Shown piece after piece: positions 1 through 8,320 of a DNA stretch of 64,000 nucleotides. This stretch comes from Mycobacterium sp. ACS1612 (lineage in GTDB: Bacteria; Actinomycetota; Actinomycetes; Mycobacteriales; Mycobacteriaceae). Below the pieces are notes generated by a model, which saw only the letters and a program-made list of their open reading frames with translations, searched no databases and had not been told where the DNA came from. The DNA is taken from positions 62,001 through 126,000 of the forward strand of contig NZ_LZHZ01000067.1 in the NCBI RefSeq assembly GCF_001667505.1, given 5' to 3'. A program made the translations under genes and the position numbers. Position 1 is the stretch's first letter; the number at the start of each line of letters is the position of its first letter.

Positions 1-544
1 TCAGAACGGTCAACTGCCGCAACGGCTTTGGCGCGACCGGTGTCGAGACGCCATCGTCGGGCTCACCGATCTTGACGTACAGCAGGACTGCCAGCCACAC
101 CATCGTCATCGACGCCAGCAGGTGAATGGCCACGGTCCACCACAGCAGCCCGGTCAACACGGTGATGCCGCCGATCACGGCCTGCACCACAGTCGATGCC
201 GGCATCAGCCACGCGTAGATCAGCACCTCGCGGCGACGGCGGGCCCGCGTCACGGCCAACACTGCCAGCACCGCCGTCAACACCACCAGGAACGTGATCA
301 TCCGGTTGCCGAACTCGACGGCCTGGTGGACGACCGCGACCTCGGCGTGGGGGACAGGGACGAAACTGCCTGGGAAGCACTGCGGCCAGGTCGGACAGCC
401 GAGACCCGACGCGGTGACGCGCACGATGGCCCCTGTCACCGCAATGCCACCCTGGGTCAGGATCACGGCGGCAGCGATGATGCGCTGGACCCGCAGGCTC
501 GGCATGGGCAGCAGGTCGACCAGTCGCAGAAATGCGCGTCGCAC
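1..544 (-). CDS. ctaA: Heme A synthase (CtaA/COX15 family), N-terminal part
   Basis: Membrane enzyme that converts heme O to heme A for the aa3-type cytochrome c oxidase. About 181 N-terminal codons lie in the window and the gene runs off the left edge. The translation shows hydrophobic segments from about residue 23, the loop motif GCPTWPQC and the HQAVEFGNR motif whose His is a heme ligand in the family. GTG at 544 is the first start codon after an in-frame TAG, with only a weak G-rich ribosome site. Some M. tuberculosis annotations call the orthologue (Rv1456c) an antibiotic-transport protein, but the motifs are those of heme A synthase. Family assignment is confident; the exact start is moderately sure. 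Confidence 0.85.
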   Translation of the reverse strand, partial: MRRAFLRLVDLLPMPSLRVQRIIAAAVILTQGGIAVTGAIVRVTASGLGCPTWPQCFPGSFVPVPHAEVAVVHQAVEFGNRMITFLVVLTAVLAVLAVTRARRRREVLIYAWLMPASTVVQAVIGGITVLTGLLWWTVAIHLLASMTMVWLAVLLYVKIGEPDDGVSTPVAPKPLRQLTVL

Positions 545-599
545 GCCCCGATGGTAGAGGACGGCAACTACAGCTCGTAGTAGCGGGTTGGCCTACCGC

Positions 600-656
600 C
601 GAAACGCACGTTTTGCAGAAGAAGTTCGAGTAGAGGCCTGCAAAAGGTGCATTTCG
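600..656. terminator. Imperfect 19-bp hairpin between ctaA and the ABC permease gene
   Basis: Arms 600-618 and 638-656 are inverted repeats matching at 17 of 19 positions, separated by 19 nt. The hairpin starts just after the ABC permease stop codon (662 on the minus strand) and about 56 nt upstream of the ctaA start. It could terminate the upstream operon or act as a processing site or operator for ctaA. There is no clear T-run, so a classical intrinsic terminator is uncertain. Confidence 0.45.
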
Positions 657-661
657 CGAGC

Positions 662-1435
662 TCAGGTGAAGCGGAACCAACGTAGCGCGCAGAGCGCCGC
701 GATCGCGCCCCACGTCGCGAGCACCGCGATCCCGAACCAGTCCACAGACAGCGTCATCGCCTGCGACAACGCTTCGGTCAGCGCTCCCGACGGCGTCAAC
801 CGGGCCACCCACTGCACGCCGTGCGGCACCATCCCGCCCTCCAGGGTCAGCGCGCCAAGTCCGGCGAAGACGAACCACAACAGGTTCGCGATCGCCAGCA
901 CGATCTCCGCCTTGAGCGTGCCGCCGAGCAACAGGCCGAGCGCCGCGAAGCCCGCGGTGCCGAGCGCGATGATCACCGCACCGAGCGCCAGGCCCAGGAC
1001 GTGTGGCCGCCAACCGAGTGCAAACCCGATGACGCCCAACAGGATTGACTGCAGGAACACCACGGTGACCACGGCCAGCGACTTGCCCGCGATGATGCCC
1101 CAGACCGGTAGCGCCGTGGCACCCAGTCGCTTCAGCGCCCCGTAGCGCCGGTCGAACGCCACCGCGATGGCCTGTCCGGTGAACGCCGTCGAAATCACCG
1201 CCAGCGCCATGATGGCCGGCGCGAACGTCGCCGCGCGGTTAGGCCCGAACGAGCCGAACGGCAGCAGCGTCAAGCCAACCAGCAGCGTGATCGGGATGAA
1301 CATGGTGAGCAACAACTGTTCGCCGTTGCGCAGCAACAGCTTGAGCTCGAGGCCGAACTGCGCGGCCAACATCTTCTGCACGGTCGCAGGCCGCGGATCG
1401 GGCGAAAACGTTCCTGGCGCAAACAGATTCGTCAT
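662..1435 (-). CDS. ABC-2 type transporter permease
   Basis: Integral membrane subunit of an ABC exporter, about 257 residues, with six predicted membrane segments from about residue 37 onward and an arginine-rich C-terminus. It pairs with the ATPase encoded immediately upstream. Its ATG (1435) overlaps the ATPase stop in an ATGA arrangement, which argues for translational coupling and rules out longer upstream starts that would lie deep in the ATPase gene. The order ATPase, permease, then ctaA matches Rv1458c-Rv1456c of M. tuberculosis. The substrate cannot be told from the sequence; drug or lipid export is the usual guess for this family. Confidence 0.85.
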   Translation of the reverse strand: MTNLFAPGTFSPDPRPATVQKMLAAQFGLELKLLLRNGEQLLLTMFIPITLLVGLTLLPFGSFGPNRAATFAPAIMALAVISTAFTGQAIAVAFDRRYGALKRLGATALPVWGIIAGKSLAVVTVVFLQSILLGVIGFALGWRPHVLGLALGAVIIALGTAGFAALGLLLGGTLKAEIVLAIANLLWFVFAGLGALTLEGGMVPHGVQWVARLTPSGALTEALSQAMTLSVDWFGIAVLATWGAIAALCALRWFRFT

Positions 1436-2364
1436 GAGCGCAGCTCCCTGCCGGTCAGATCGAGGAAGACGTCCTCCAGGCTGCGTTGCTCGACGCGCAT
1501 GTCGGTGGCGAGCACGTCGAGCCGCGCGCACCACGCGGTGACCGTCGCAAGCACCTGAGGATCGATGTGGCCCTCGACCAGATATTCGCCTGGCGAGGTC
1601 TCCGTCGCCTTGTAGCTCTCCGGCAGCGCCGAAATCAGCAGCGACAGGTCGAGCATCCGTGGTGCGCGGAACCGCAACTGGTTCTCGGCGCCGCTGCGCA
1701 TCAACTCCTCGGGCGTACCGGTAGCCACCGCGACGCCGTGGTCGATGATCACGATCCGGTCAGCCAACTCCTCGGCCTCGGTCAGCTGGTGCGTGGTCAA
1801 CACCACCGTGACGCCGTCGCGGCGCAGGCCGTTGATCAGCTCCCACACCACGATTCGCGCGTGCGCGTCCATGCCCGCGGTCGGCTCGTCGAGGAACACC
1901 AACTCGGGCCTGCCCACCACCGCGCACGCCAGCGCCAGCCGCTGTTGCTGTCCACCGGAGAGCCGACGGTAGGTGGTGCGGGCCGACTCGGTCAGGCCAA
2001 GGGTGTCCATCAGCCACTGCGGGTCCAGCGGGTTGGCCGCGTACGACGCGACCAGGTTCAGCATTTCGCCCGCCCTTGCCGCGGGATATCCGCCGCCGCC
2101 CTGCAGCATCACCCCGATGCGCTCACGCACCCGCGCGTTGTCGGCGAATGGGTCCAGTCCGAGGATCTCGATGCTGCCCGCGTCGGGCTTGAGGAAGCCT
2201 TCGCACATCTCCACCGTGGTGGTTTTGCCCGCGCCGTTGGGGCCGAGCAACGCCAGCACTTCGGCGGCATTCACGTCGAGGTCGAGTTCGGAGACGGCGG
2301 TCGTCGACCCGTACCGCTTGATCACGCCGCGCAGACGCACGGGCACGGTCTGCTCGGAGGTCAC
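1432..2364 (-). CDS. ABC transporter ATP-binding protein (daunorubicin-resistance type)
   Basis: Cytoplasmic ATPase of the exporter, 310 residues. Walker A GPNGAGKTTT is near residue 41, the signature LSGGQQQR near 140 and Walker B LVFLDEPTAGMD near 160, followed by a switch His in TTHQLTEAEE. The C-terminal ~90 residues are the extension typical of DrrA/CcmA-like ATPases. The start is GTG at 2364, overlapping the mptB stop by 4 nt (GTGA), so mptB, ATPase and permease probably form one minus-strand operon. The substrate is unknown. Confidence 0.9.
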   Translation of the reverse strand: MTSEQTVPVRLRGVIKRYGSTTAVSELDLDVNAAEVLALLGPNGAGKTTTVEMCEGFLKPDAGSIEILGLDPFADNARVRERIGVMLQGGGGYPAARAGEMLNLVASYAANPLDPQWLMDTLGLTESARTTYRRLSGGQQQRLALACAVVGRPELVFLDEPTAGMDAHARIVVWELINGLRRDGVTVVLTTHQLTEAEELADRIVIIDHGVAVATGTPEELMRSGAENQLRFRAPRMLDLSLLISALPESYKATETSPGEYLVEGHIDPQVLATVTAWCARLDVLATDMRVEQRSLEDVFLDLTGRELRS

Positions 2365-4073
2365 GGGGATTCAGCGTAAGCGCCCGGCTTGGCAGCGTGC
2401 CCTGCCGGTATTACAGGTTCGACGATTTCAGCTGCCGGTTCCGGCTGCCGGGGGCCCGCATCGGGCAGCTTCCGCCACGGCAGGCGGTAGTAGGTGATAC
2501 CGATCAAGATCAGCACGATCAATGTGCTGGCGATCACCGCGAGCAGGATCTGGAACAGCGTGAAGCGGTCACCGTTGGCGGTCGGGCCGAAGATGCCGAC
2601 CACGAGGGTTACGGCGATCGTCGCGGTGCGGAACGGCGGCCGGGTGGCCCACGCGGCCAGCGGGATCACCGCCCACAGCACGTACCACGGCTGCACCACC
2701 GGAAACAGCAGCACGGTCATGCCCAGCGCGACACCCAGGCCACCGACCGGGTGCAATCGGCCGCGCAGCACCGCGAGCAGAAGGAACGTGACGACGATCG
2801 CGATTGTGAACACGCCGATCGCGCGGGTCAGCCCCAGCACCGCGGTGGTGTGGTCGCCTAGGCCGAGCAGGATGCCGACCTGTCCGGTGCCGAGTGCCAA
2901 CAACGTCGGCAACGACATCCAACTGCGGACCACGTTGGCGGTGCCGAGCGTGAACAGCCAGCCGAAGCCCAGCCCGCTGGCCCCGCCGATCAACGCCATC
3001 ACGGCCACCGAGACCGCGGTCAGCGAACCGCCCGCGATCAAAAACGCTTTGACCGTGCCGCCCCAGCGGCAGGCCAACGCCATCGCGACGAAGCCGAGCG
3101 CCAGCAGTGACGGCAGTTTCACCTGCGACGACAGGGTGATCAGCATGGTGCCCAGCAGCAGGTTCGCCATCGGCATCCAGCGTGCCCAGCGGTCGCGGCC
3201 ATGCGGCCAGGCCAGGGGTTTGGGCAGCAGTGGGTTGATCGCGTCGATGCCGCGCAACGCATACTCCGTACCTGCCAGCATCAGCCCCAGCATCAGCGCC
3301 TCGTTGTGGATGCCCGCGACCAGATGCATGATCAGCAGCGGATTCGCCGCGCCCAGCCACAGTGCGCTCACCTCGGCGACGCCGCAGCGGCGAGCTAGTC
3401 GGGGCACGGCCCACACGATCATGCCCACGCCGAGCAGCACCACGATCCGGTGGCACAGCACCGCCTCGACGATGTTCTCGCCGGTCAACGCCGAGATGCC
3501 CTGGCCGATCCACAGGAACAACGGCCCGTACGGCGCCGGGGTGTCGCGCCACATGTTCGGCACGGACAGCGTGAACACATGGTCCAGGCCGAGGCCCGGT
3601 GCGGGTCCGACGCGATACGGGTTGAGGCCCTGCAGCGAGATCTCACTCTGCGCCAGATACGAGTAGACGTCCCTGCTGTACATCGGCGGCGCGATGAGCA
3701 GCGGCAGCACCCACAGCAGCAACGTGCGGTCGAGTTGGCTGCGCGTCATCCGCCGGTCGCCGAGGGTGAAGCGACCGAGCATCAGCCAGGCCAGCGCCAT
3801 CATCACCGCACCCGTGGTGGTCATCGTCAGCGACACCGTCTGGATGCGCGACGGCAGGTTCAGCAGCCGGACCCCGAACGTCGGATCCTGCACCACCGGT
3901 CGAGCACCGACGCCGAGCGCGCCGATGGCCATCAACACCGTGCCGGTGGCCCCGAACAGCCGGGTGCGCCGGAAGGCGATCAACTCGGCGTCGTTGAGCG
4001 GGGAACCGACAGCGCGTTCGTCGCCGTGCCATCCGGCAATCGACGTGCTGAGGGACCGCAGGCGCCACGCCAT
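2361..4073 (-). CDS. mptB: Alpha-(1->6)-mannopyranosyltransferase MptB
   Basis: GT-C polyprenyl-phosphomannose-dependent mannosyltransferase that, in mycobacteria and corynebacteria, starts the alpha-1,6-mannan core of lipomannan. The 570-residue protein is a polytopic membrane protein with roughly a dozen hydrophobic segments. The MYSRDVYSYLAQ loop near residue 125 carries the acidic residue typical of GT-C catalytic loops. ATG 4073 starts the region that resembles Rv1459c (MAWRLRSLS). A TACGCT box ends 6 nt upstream, so the mRNA may be leaderless. An in-frame extension upstream to 4898 is open but runs antisense to sufR and is not real. It is divergent from sufR and likely co-transcribed with the ABC genes. 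Confidence 0.88.
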   Translation of the reverse strand: MAWRLRSLSTSIAGWHGDERAVGSPLNDAELIAFRRTRLFGATGTVLMAIGALGVGARPVVQDPTFGVRLLNLPSRIQTVSLTMTTTGAVMMALAWLMLGRFTLGDRRMTRSQLDRTLLLWVLPLLIAPPMYSRDVYSYLAQSEISLQGLNPYRVGPAPGLGLDHVFTLSVPNMWRDTPAPYGPLFLWIGQGISALTGENIVEAVLCHRIVVLLGVGMIVWAVPRLARRCGVAEVSALWLGAANPLLIMHLVAGIHNEALMLGLMLAGTEYALRGIDAINPLLPKPLAWPHGRDRWARWMPMANLLLGTMLITLSSQVKLPSLLALGFVAMALACRWGGTVKAFLIAGGSLTAVSVAVMALIGGASGLGFGWLFTLGTANVVRSWMSLPTLLALGTGQVGILLGLGDHTTAVLGLTRAIGVFTIAIVVTFLLLAVLRGRLHPVGGLGVALGMTVLLFPVVQPWYVLWAVIPLAAWATRPPFRTATIAVTLVVGIFGPTANGDRFTLFQILLAVIASTLIVLILIGITYYRLPWRKLPDAGPRQPEPAAEIVEPVIPAGHAAKPGAYAESP

Positions 4074-4079
4074 CCCAGC

Positions 4080-4085
4080 AGCGTA
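4080..4085 (-). promoter_or_regulatory. -10 box of a predicted leaderless mptB promoter
   Basis: On the minus strand this reads TACGCT, followed by 6 nt and then the mptB ATG at 4073. The spacing places the transcription start at or next to the A of ATG. Confidence 0.5.
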
Positions 4086-4150
4086 ACCGCCACGGATATG
4101 GTTCCCGTCACCGTAAGGGGACCCTTGCTTTACCGGGTTTCGGAATTCCG

Positions 4151-4167
4151 TCACAATAGTGTTGTGA
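4151..4167. promoter_or_regulatory. Candidate SufR operator over the sufR -10 box and start codon
   Basis: TCACAA-N5-TTGTGA is a perfect inverted repeat covering 4151-4167. It contains CACAAT (4152-4157), a -10-like hexamer that ends 6 nt before the GTG start at 4164, so the sufR transcript would be leaderless and the repeat would cover its initiation site. A second perfect palindrome, CGGAATTCCG, lies at 4141-4150. SufR proteins are Fe-S-sensing autorepressors of suf operons, so this is the obvious place for its operator, but binding is inferred. Confidence 0.5.
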
Positions 4168-4913
4168 AATTCGGTCCAGAAGCTGATGGAGCCGCGAAGG
4201 CGGCGACATCCAGCGATCGCCGCACCCGTGGCGCGATCGTCCAGCTTTTGCTGGAATCCGGACCCATCACCGCCGGTGAGATCGGCGACCGTCTCGGCAT
4301 CTCCGCGGCAGGGGTGCGCAGGCACCTGGACGCCTTGATGGAGGCCGGTGACGCGCAATCCAGCGCGGCGGCGGCCTGGCAGCATCACGGACGTGGCAGG
4401 CCGGCCAAACGGTACCGGCTGACGGCCGAGGGCAGGGCCAAGCTCGAACACAGCTACGACGACCTTGCGGTGGCCGCCATCCGCCAGTTGCGGGAACTGG
4501 GTGGCGACGATGCGGTACGGACGTTCGCGCGCCGCCGGATCGACAGCATCCTGTCGGGAGTAACCGACGGCCCAGCGGACGTTGAAGCCAAGGCCGACAA
4601 GGTCGCGACGGCGCTGACCAAGGCCGGCTATGTGACGTCGGTGACGCCCGTCGACGGGCCGATCCACGGCATCCAGCTGTGCCAGCATCACTGCCCGGTC
4701 TCGCACGTCGCGGAGGAGTTTCCCGAGCTGTGCGAGACGGAGCGGGAAGCGTTCGCCGAGATCCTCGGCACCCACGTGCAGCGGCTGGCGACCATCGTCA
4801 ACGGCGACTGCGCATGCACCACCCACGTCCCGCTGACACCAGAGAAGCCAACACCGATCCGGCGCACAGCCCGCGTCGGAAAAACCACGAGCAAGCAAGG
4901 AGCGTCGACATGA
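4164..4913 (+). CDS. sufR: Fe-S-sensing transcriptional repressor SufR
   Basis: DNA-binding regulator of the SUF operon, 249 residues. An ArsR/DeoR-like winged helix-turn-helix occupies about residues 18-85 (GPITAGEIGDRLGISAAGVR). The C-terminal half has the cysteine pattern CxxxC...C (CQHHCP, then EFPELC) plus a CAC near residue 216; these Cys ligate an Fe-S cluster in characterised SufR proteins. Start GTG 4164 is supported by a -10 box 6 nt upstream. The stop overlaps sufB ATG (ATGA), so the repressor is the first gene of the operon it controls, as in M. tuberculosis (Rv1460). Confidence 0.9.
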   Translation: MKFGPEADGAAKAATSSDRRTRGAIVQLLLESGPITAGEIGDRLGISAAGVRRHLDALMEAGDAQSSAAAAWQHHGRGRPAKRYRLTAEGRAKLEHSYDDLAVAAIRQLRELGGDDAVRTFARRRIDSILSGVTDGPADVEAKADKVATALTKAGYVTSVTPVDGPIHGIQLCQHHCPVSHVAEEFPELCETEREAFAEILGTHVQRLATIVNGDCACTTHVPLTPEKPTPIRRTARVGKTTSKQGAST

Positions 4914-6355
4914 CGACCACCCCCGAGGTCCACAAGGTGGGCGAACCGCTCAGCCAAGACGAGGCCATCGCCTCGCTGAGCCGGTACGGCTACGGCTGGG
5001 TGGACTCCGACGCCGCGGGTGCCAGCGCACAGCGCGGATTGTCCGAAGCGGTGGTGCGCGACATCTCGGCCAAGAAGAGCGAGCCGGAGTGGATGCTCGA
5101 GACCCGGCTGCGCGCCCTGCGTACGTTCGACAAGAAGCCGATGCCGCACTGGGGTTCCAACCTCGAGGGCATCGACTTCGACAACATCAAGTACTTCGTG
5201 CGCTCCACCGAGAAGCAGGCCGCATCGTGGGAGGACCTGCCCGAAGACATCCGCAACACCTACGACCGGCTTGGCATACCCGAGGCGGAGAAGCAACGCC
5301 TGGTCGCCGGTGTCGCTGCGCAGTACGAGTCCGAGGTGGTCTACCACCAGATCCGCGAGGATCTCGAGGCGCAAGGGGTCATCTTCCTCGACACCGATAC
5401 CGGTCTGAAGGAACACCCGGAGATCTTCAAGCAGTACTTCGGCACCGTGATCCCGGCGGGTGACAACAAGTTCTCCGCACTGAACACCGCGGTGTGGTCG
5501 GGTGGATCGTTCATCTATGTGCCACCCGGTGTGCACGTCGACATCCCGCTGCAGGCCTACTTCCGGATCAATACCGAGAACATGGGCCAGTTCGAGCGGA
5601 CACTGATCATTGTCGACGAAAACGCCTACGTGCACTACGTCGAGGGTTGTACCGCGCCGATCTACAAGAGCGATTCGCTGCACTCCGCGGTGGTCGAGAT
5701 CATCGTCAAGCCGGGCGGCCGGTGCCGCTACACCACTATCCAGAACTGGTCGAACAACGTCTACAACCTGGTCACCAAGCGCGCCAGGGCCGAGGCGGGC
5801 GCCACCATGGAGTGGGTCGACGGCAACATCGGCTCGAAGGTCACCATGAAGTACCCCGCGGTGTGGATGACCGGTGAGCACGCCAAGGGTGAGGTGCTCT
5901 CGGTCGCGTTCGCGGGCGAGGGGCAGCACCAGGACACCGGCGCCAAGATGCTGCACCTGGCGCCGAACACGTCGAGCAACATCGTGTCCAAGTCGGTGGC
6001 CCGCGCAGGCGGCCGCGCGTCCTACCGCGGCCTGGTTCAGGTCAACAAGGGAGCGCACGGTTCCCGGTCGAGCGTGAAATGCGATGCGCTGCTGGTGGAT
6101 ACGATCAGCCGCAGCGACACCTATCCGTACGTCGACATCCGTGAGGACGACGTGACGATGGGCCACGAGGCGACGGTGTCGAAGGTCAGCGAGGATCAGC
6201 TGTTCTATCTGATGAGCCGCGGCATGACCGAGGACGAGGCGATGGCCATGGTGGTGCGCGGCTTCGTCGAGCCGATCGCCAAGGAGCTTCCGATGGAGTA
6301 CGCGCTGGAGCTCAACCGGCTGATCGAACTGCAGATGGAAGGCGCGGTCGGATAG
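4910..6355 (+). CDS. sufB: Fe-S cluster assembly scaffold protein SufB
   Basis: Component of the SufBC2D scaffold that builds Fe-S clusters on a beta-helix core; cytoplasmic, 481 residues. The conserved YVEGCTAPIY segment is continuous, so the intein present at this region in M. tuberculosis SufB (Rv1461) is absent and the length is that of ordinary SufB. An AAGGAG ribosome site lies 7 nt upstream of ATG 4910, and the start overlaps the sufR stop. The C-terminal segment with MSRGMTEDEAMAMVVRGF resembles that of SufD, as expected for these paralogues. Confidence 0.95.
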   Translation: MTTTPEVHKVGEPLSQDEAIASLSRYGYGWVDSDAAGASAQRGLSEAVVRDISAKKSEPEWMLETRLRALRTFDKKPMPHWGSNLEGIDFDNIKYFVRSTEKQAASWEDLPEDIRNTYDRLGIPEAEKQRLVAGVAAQYESEVVYHQIREDLEAQGVIFLDTDTGLKEHPEIFKQYFGTVIPAGDNKFSALNTAVWSGGSFIYVPPGVHVDIPLQAYFRINTENMGQFERTLIIVDENAYVHYVEGCTAPIYKSDSLHSAVVEIIVKPGGRCRYTTIQNWSNNVYNLVTKRARAEAGATMEWVDGNIGSKVTMKYPAVWMTGEHAKGEVLSVAFAGEGQHQDTGAKMLHLAPNTSSNIVSKSVARAGGRASYRGLVQVNKGAHGSRSSVKCDALLVDTISRSDTYPYVDIREDDVTMGHEATVSKVSEDQLFYLMSRGMTEDEAMAMVVRGFVEPIAKELPMEYALELNRLIELQMEGAVG

Positions 6356-7554
6356 TGGCAGACCTGACTACTGCGGTCGAGGGAGTCGCTCAGGCCGGAT
6401 CGTTGGCTGACGCCAACAAGGGCGAGCTGTTCACGTCGTTCGACGTCGACGCCTTCGAGGTGCCGCACGGCCGCGACGAGATCTGGCGGTTCACGCCACT
6501 GCGCAGGCTGCGCGGGCTGCACGACGGTTCCGCTGTCGCCACCGGCGCCGCGACCATCGACGTGCAGACACCGGACGGCGTCCGGGTCGACACGACCACC
6601 CGCGACGACGCCCGGTTGGGCCAAGCCGGCGTGCCCGCCGACCGCGTTGCGGCACAGGCGTATTCGTCGTTCGAGTCCGCGACGCTGATCGAGATACCCA
6701 AGGACACCGTGATCCGCGACGAGATCCAGGTGACGGTCACCGGGCCGGGGGAGGACAAGGTCGCCTACGGACATCTGCAGATCCGGGTCGGCGAACTGGC
6801 CGAAGCGGTGGTCGTCATCGACCAGCGCGGCAGCGGAACCTACGCGGACAACGTCGAATTCGTCGTCGGCGACGCCGCGCGGTTGACGGTCGTCTCGATC
6901 GCCGATTGGGCGGACGACGCGGTGTACGTCAGCACCCATCACGCCTCGCTCGGCAAGGATGCGGTGCTGCGCCACGTCGCGGTAACGCTCGGCGGTGACC
7001 TGGTCCGGTTGACGGCGCGGACGCGGTTCTGTGCGCCCGGCGGAGATGCAGAGATGCTCGGCTTGTACTTCGCCGACGACGGCCAACACTTCGAATCGCG
7101 ACTGCTGGTCGACCACGCCCAGCCGAACTGCCGCTCGCACGTCACGTACAAGGGTGCGCTGCAAGGTGATCCGGCGTCGAAGAAGCCCGACGCGCACACC
7201 GTGTGGATCGGCGACGTGCTGATCCGCGCCGAGGCCACCGGGACCGACACCTTCGAGACCAACCGCAACCTCGTGCTGACCGACGGCGCGCGCGCCGACT
7301 CGGTGCCCAACCTGGAGATCGAGACCGGCGAGATCGTCGGCGCTGGACACGCCAGTGCCACCGGGCGCTTCGACGACGAGCAACTGTTCTATCTGCAAGC
7401 CCGCGGCATCCCACAAGATCAGGCCCGCCGCCTGGTCGTGCGCGGCTTCTTCGGCGAGATCATCGCCAAGATCGCCGTGCCCGCGGTGCGCGAACGGCTC
7501 ACCGGGGCAATCGAACACGAACTTGAGCTAACCGAAGGAAACACTGCGAAATGA
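6355..7554 (+). CDS. sufD: Fe-S cluster assembly protein SufD
   Basis: Partner of SufB in the SufBC2D complex, 399 residues. The SufBD core is recognisable, with the C-terminal LFYLQARGIPQDQARRLVVRGFF motif region and a conserved His in HASATGRF. GTG 6355 shares its G with the sufB stop (TAGTG), and the stop overlaps sufC by 4 nt. This tight coupling suggests stoichiometric production of the scaffold subunits. It is known to be needed for iron acquisition and assembly of the scaffold in other bacteria. Confidence 0.93.
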   Translation: MADLTTAVEGVAQAGSLADANKGELFTSFDVDAFEVPHGRDEIWRFTPLRRLRGLHDGSAVATGAATIDVQTPDGVRVDTTTRDDARLGQAGVPADRVAAQAYSSFESATLIEIPKDTVIRDEIQVTVTGPGEDKVAYGHLQIRVGELAEAVVVIDQRGSGTYADNVEFVVGDAARLTVVSIADWADDAVYVSTHHASLGKDAVLRHVAVTLGGDLVRLTARTRFCAPGGDAEMLGLYFADDGQHFESRLLVDHAQPNCRSHVTYKGALQGDPASKKPDAHTVWIGDVLIRAEATGTDTFETNRNLVLTDGARADSVPNLEIETGEIVGAGHASATGRFDDEQLFYLQARGIPQDQARRLVVRGFFGEIIAKIAVPAVRERLTGAIEHELELTEGNTAK

Positions 7555-8318
7555 CCACACTGGAAGTCAAGGATCTGCACGTCAGCGTCGTCTCCGCTGA
7601 AGACGGCGCCGATATCCCGATCCTCAAGGGTGTCGACCTCACCGTGAAATCGGGGGAGACCCATGCGCTGATGGGGCCTAACGGATCCGGCAAGTCCACC
7701 CTGTCATACGCGATCGCCGGACACCCGAAATACACGGTCACCTCCGGATCGATCACGCTGGACGGCCAGGACGTGCTCGACATGACGGTGGACGAGCGCG
7801 CCCGCGCCGGCCTGTTCCTGGCCATGCAGTACCCCGTCGAGGTGCCGGGTGTGTCGATGTCGAACTTCCTGCGCACGGCGGCCACCGCGGTGCGCGGTGA
7901 GGCGCCGAAGCTGCGGCACTGGGTCAAAGAGGTCAAGGCCGCGATGGAGGGCCTCGAGATCGACCCGTCGTTTTCGGAACGCAGTGTCAACGAAGGCTTT
8001 TCGGGTGGCGAGAAGAAGCGCCACGAGATCCTGCAGCTGTCGCTGCTGAAGCCGAAGATCGCGATTCTGGACGAGACCGACTCCGGCCTCGACGTCGACG
8101 CGCTGCGCGTCGTCAGCGAGGGCGTCAACCGGTACGCCGAAGCGGAGCACGGCGGCGTCCTCCTGATCACGCACTACACCCGCATCCTTCGCTACATCAG
8201 GCCGCAGTTCGTGCACGTCTTCGTCGGCGGACGCATCGTCGAGTCCGGCGGTCCCGAACTGGCCGACGAGCTCGAGGAGAACGGGTACGTGCGCTTCACC
8301 CAGGCGGTTGGAGCCTGA
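7551..8318 (+). CDS. sufC: Fe-S cluster assembly ATPase SufC
   Basis: ABC-type ATPase that powers conformational change in SufBC2D; soluble, 255 residues. Walker A GPNGSGKST is near residue 44, the signature FSGGEKKR near 150 and Walker B AILDETDSGLD near 170. The ETDSGLD form of Walker B and the HYTRIL switch region are typical of SufC rather than transport ATPases. It overlaps sufD by ATGA and ends 2 nt before sufS. Confidence 0.95.
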   Translation: MTTLEVKDLHVSVVSAEDGADIPILKGVDLTVKSGETHALMGPNGSGKSTLSYAIAGHPKYTVTSGSITLDGQDVLDMTVDERARAGLFLAMQYPVEVPGVSMSNFLRTAATAVRGEAPKLRHWVKEVKAAMEGLEIDPSFSERSVNEGFSGGEKKRHEILQLSLLKPKIAILDETDSGLDVDALRVVSEGVNRYAEAEHGGVLLITHYTRILRYIRPQFVHVFVGGRIVESGGPELADELEENGYVRFTQAVGA

Positions 8319-8320
8319 CA

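Noticed and set aside
63..1013. Minus-strand frame of 316 codons over ctaA and the ABC permease
   Set aside because: It runs in a different frame through both genes; the CtaA and permease frames show real motifs.
4074..4898. N-terminal extension of MptB
   Set aside because: It would lie antisense to all of sufR; the MptB-like sequence begins at 4073.
4688..6166. Open frame of 492 codons antisense to sufB
   Set aside because: Overlaps an unambiguous SufB; composition typical of an antisense shadow.
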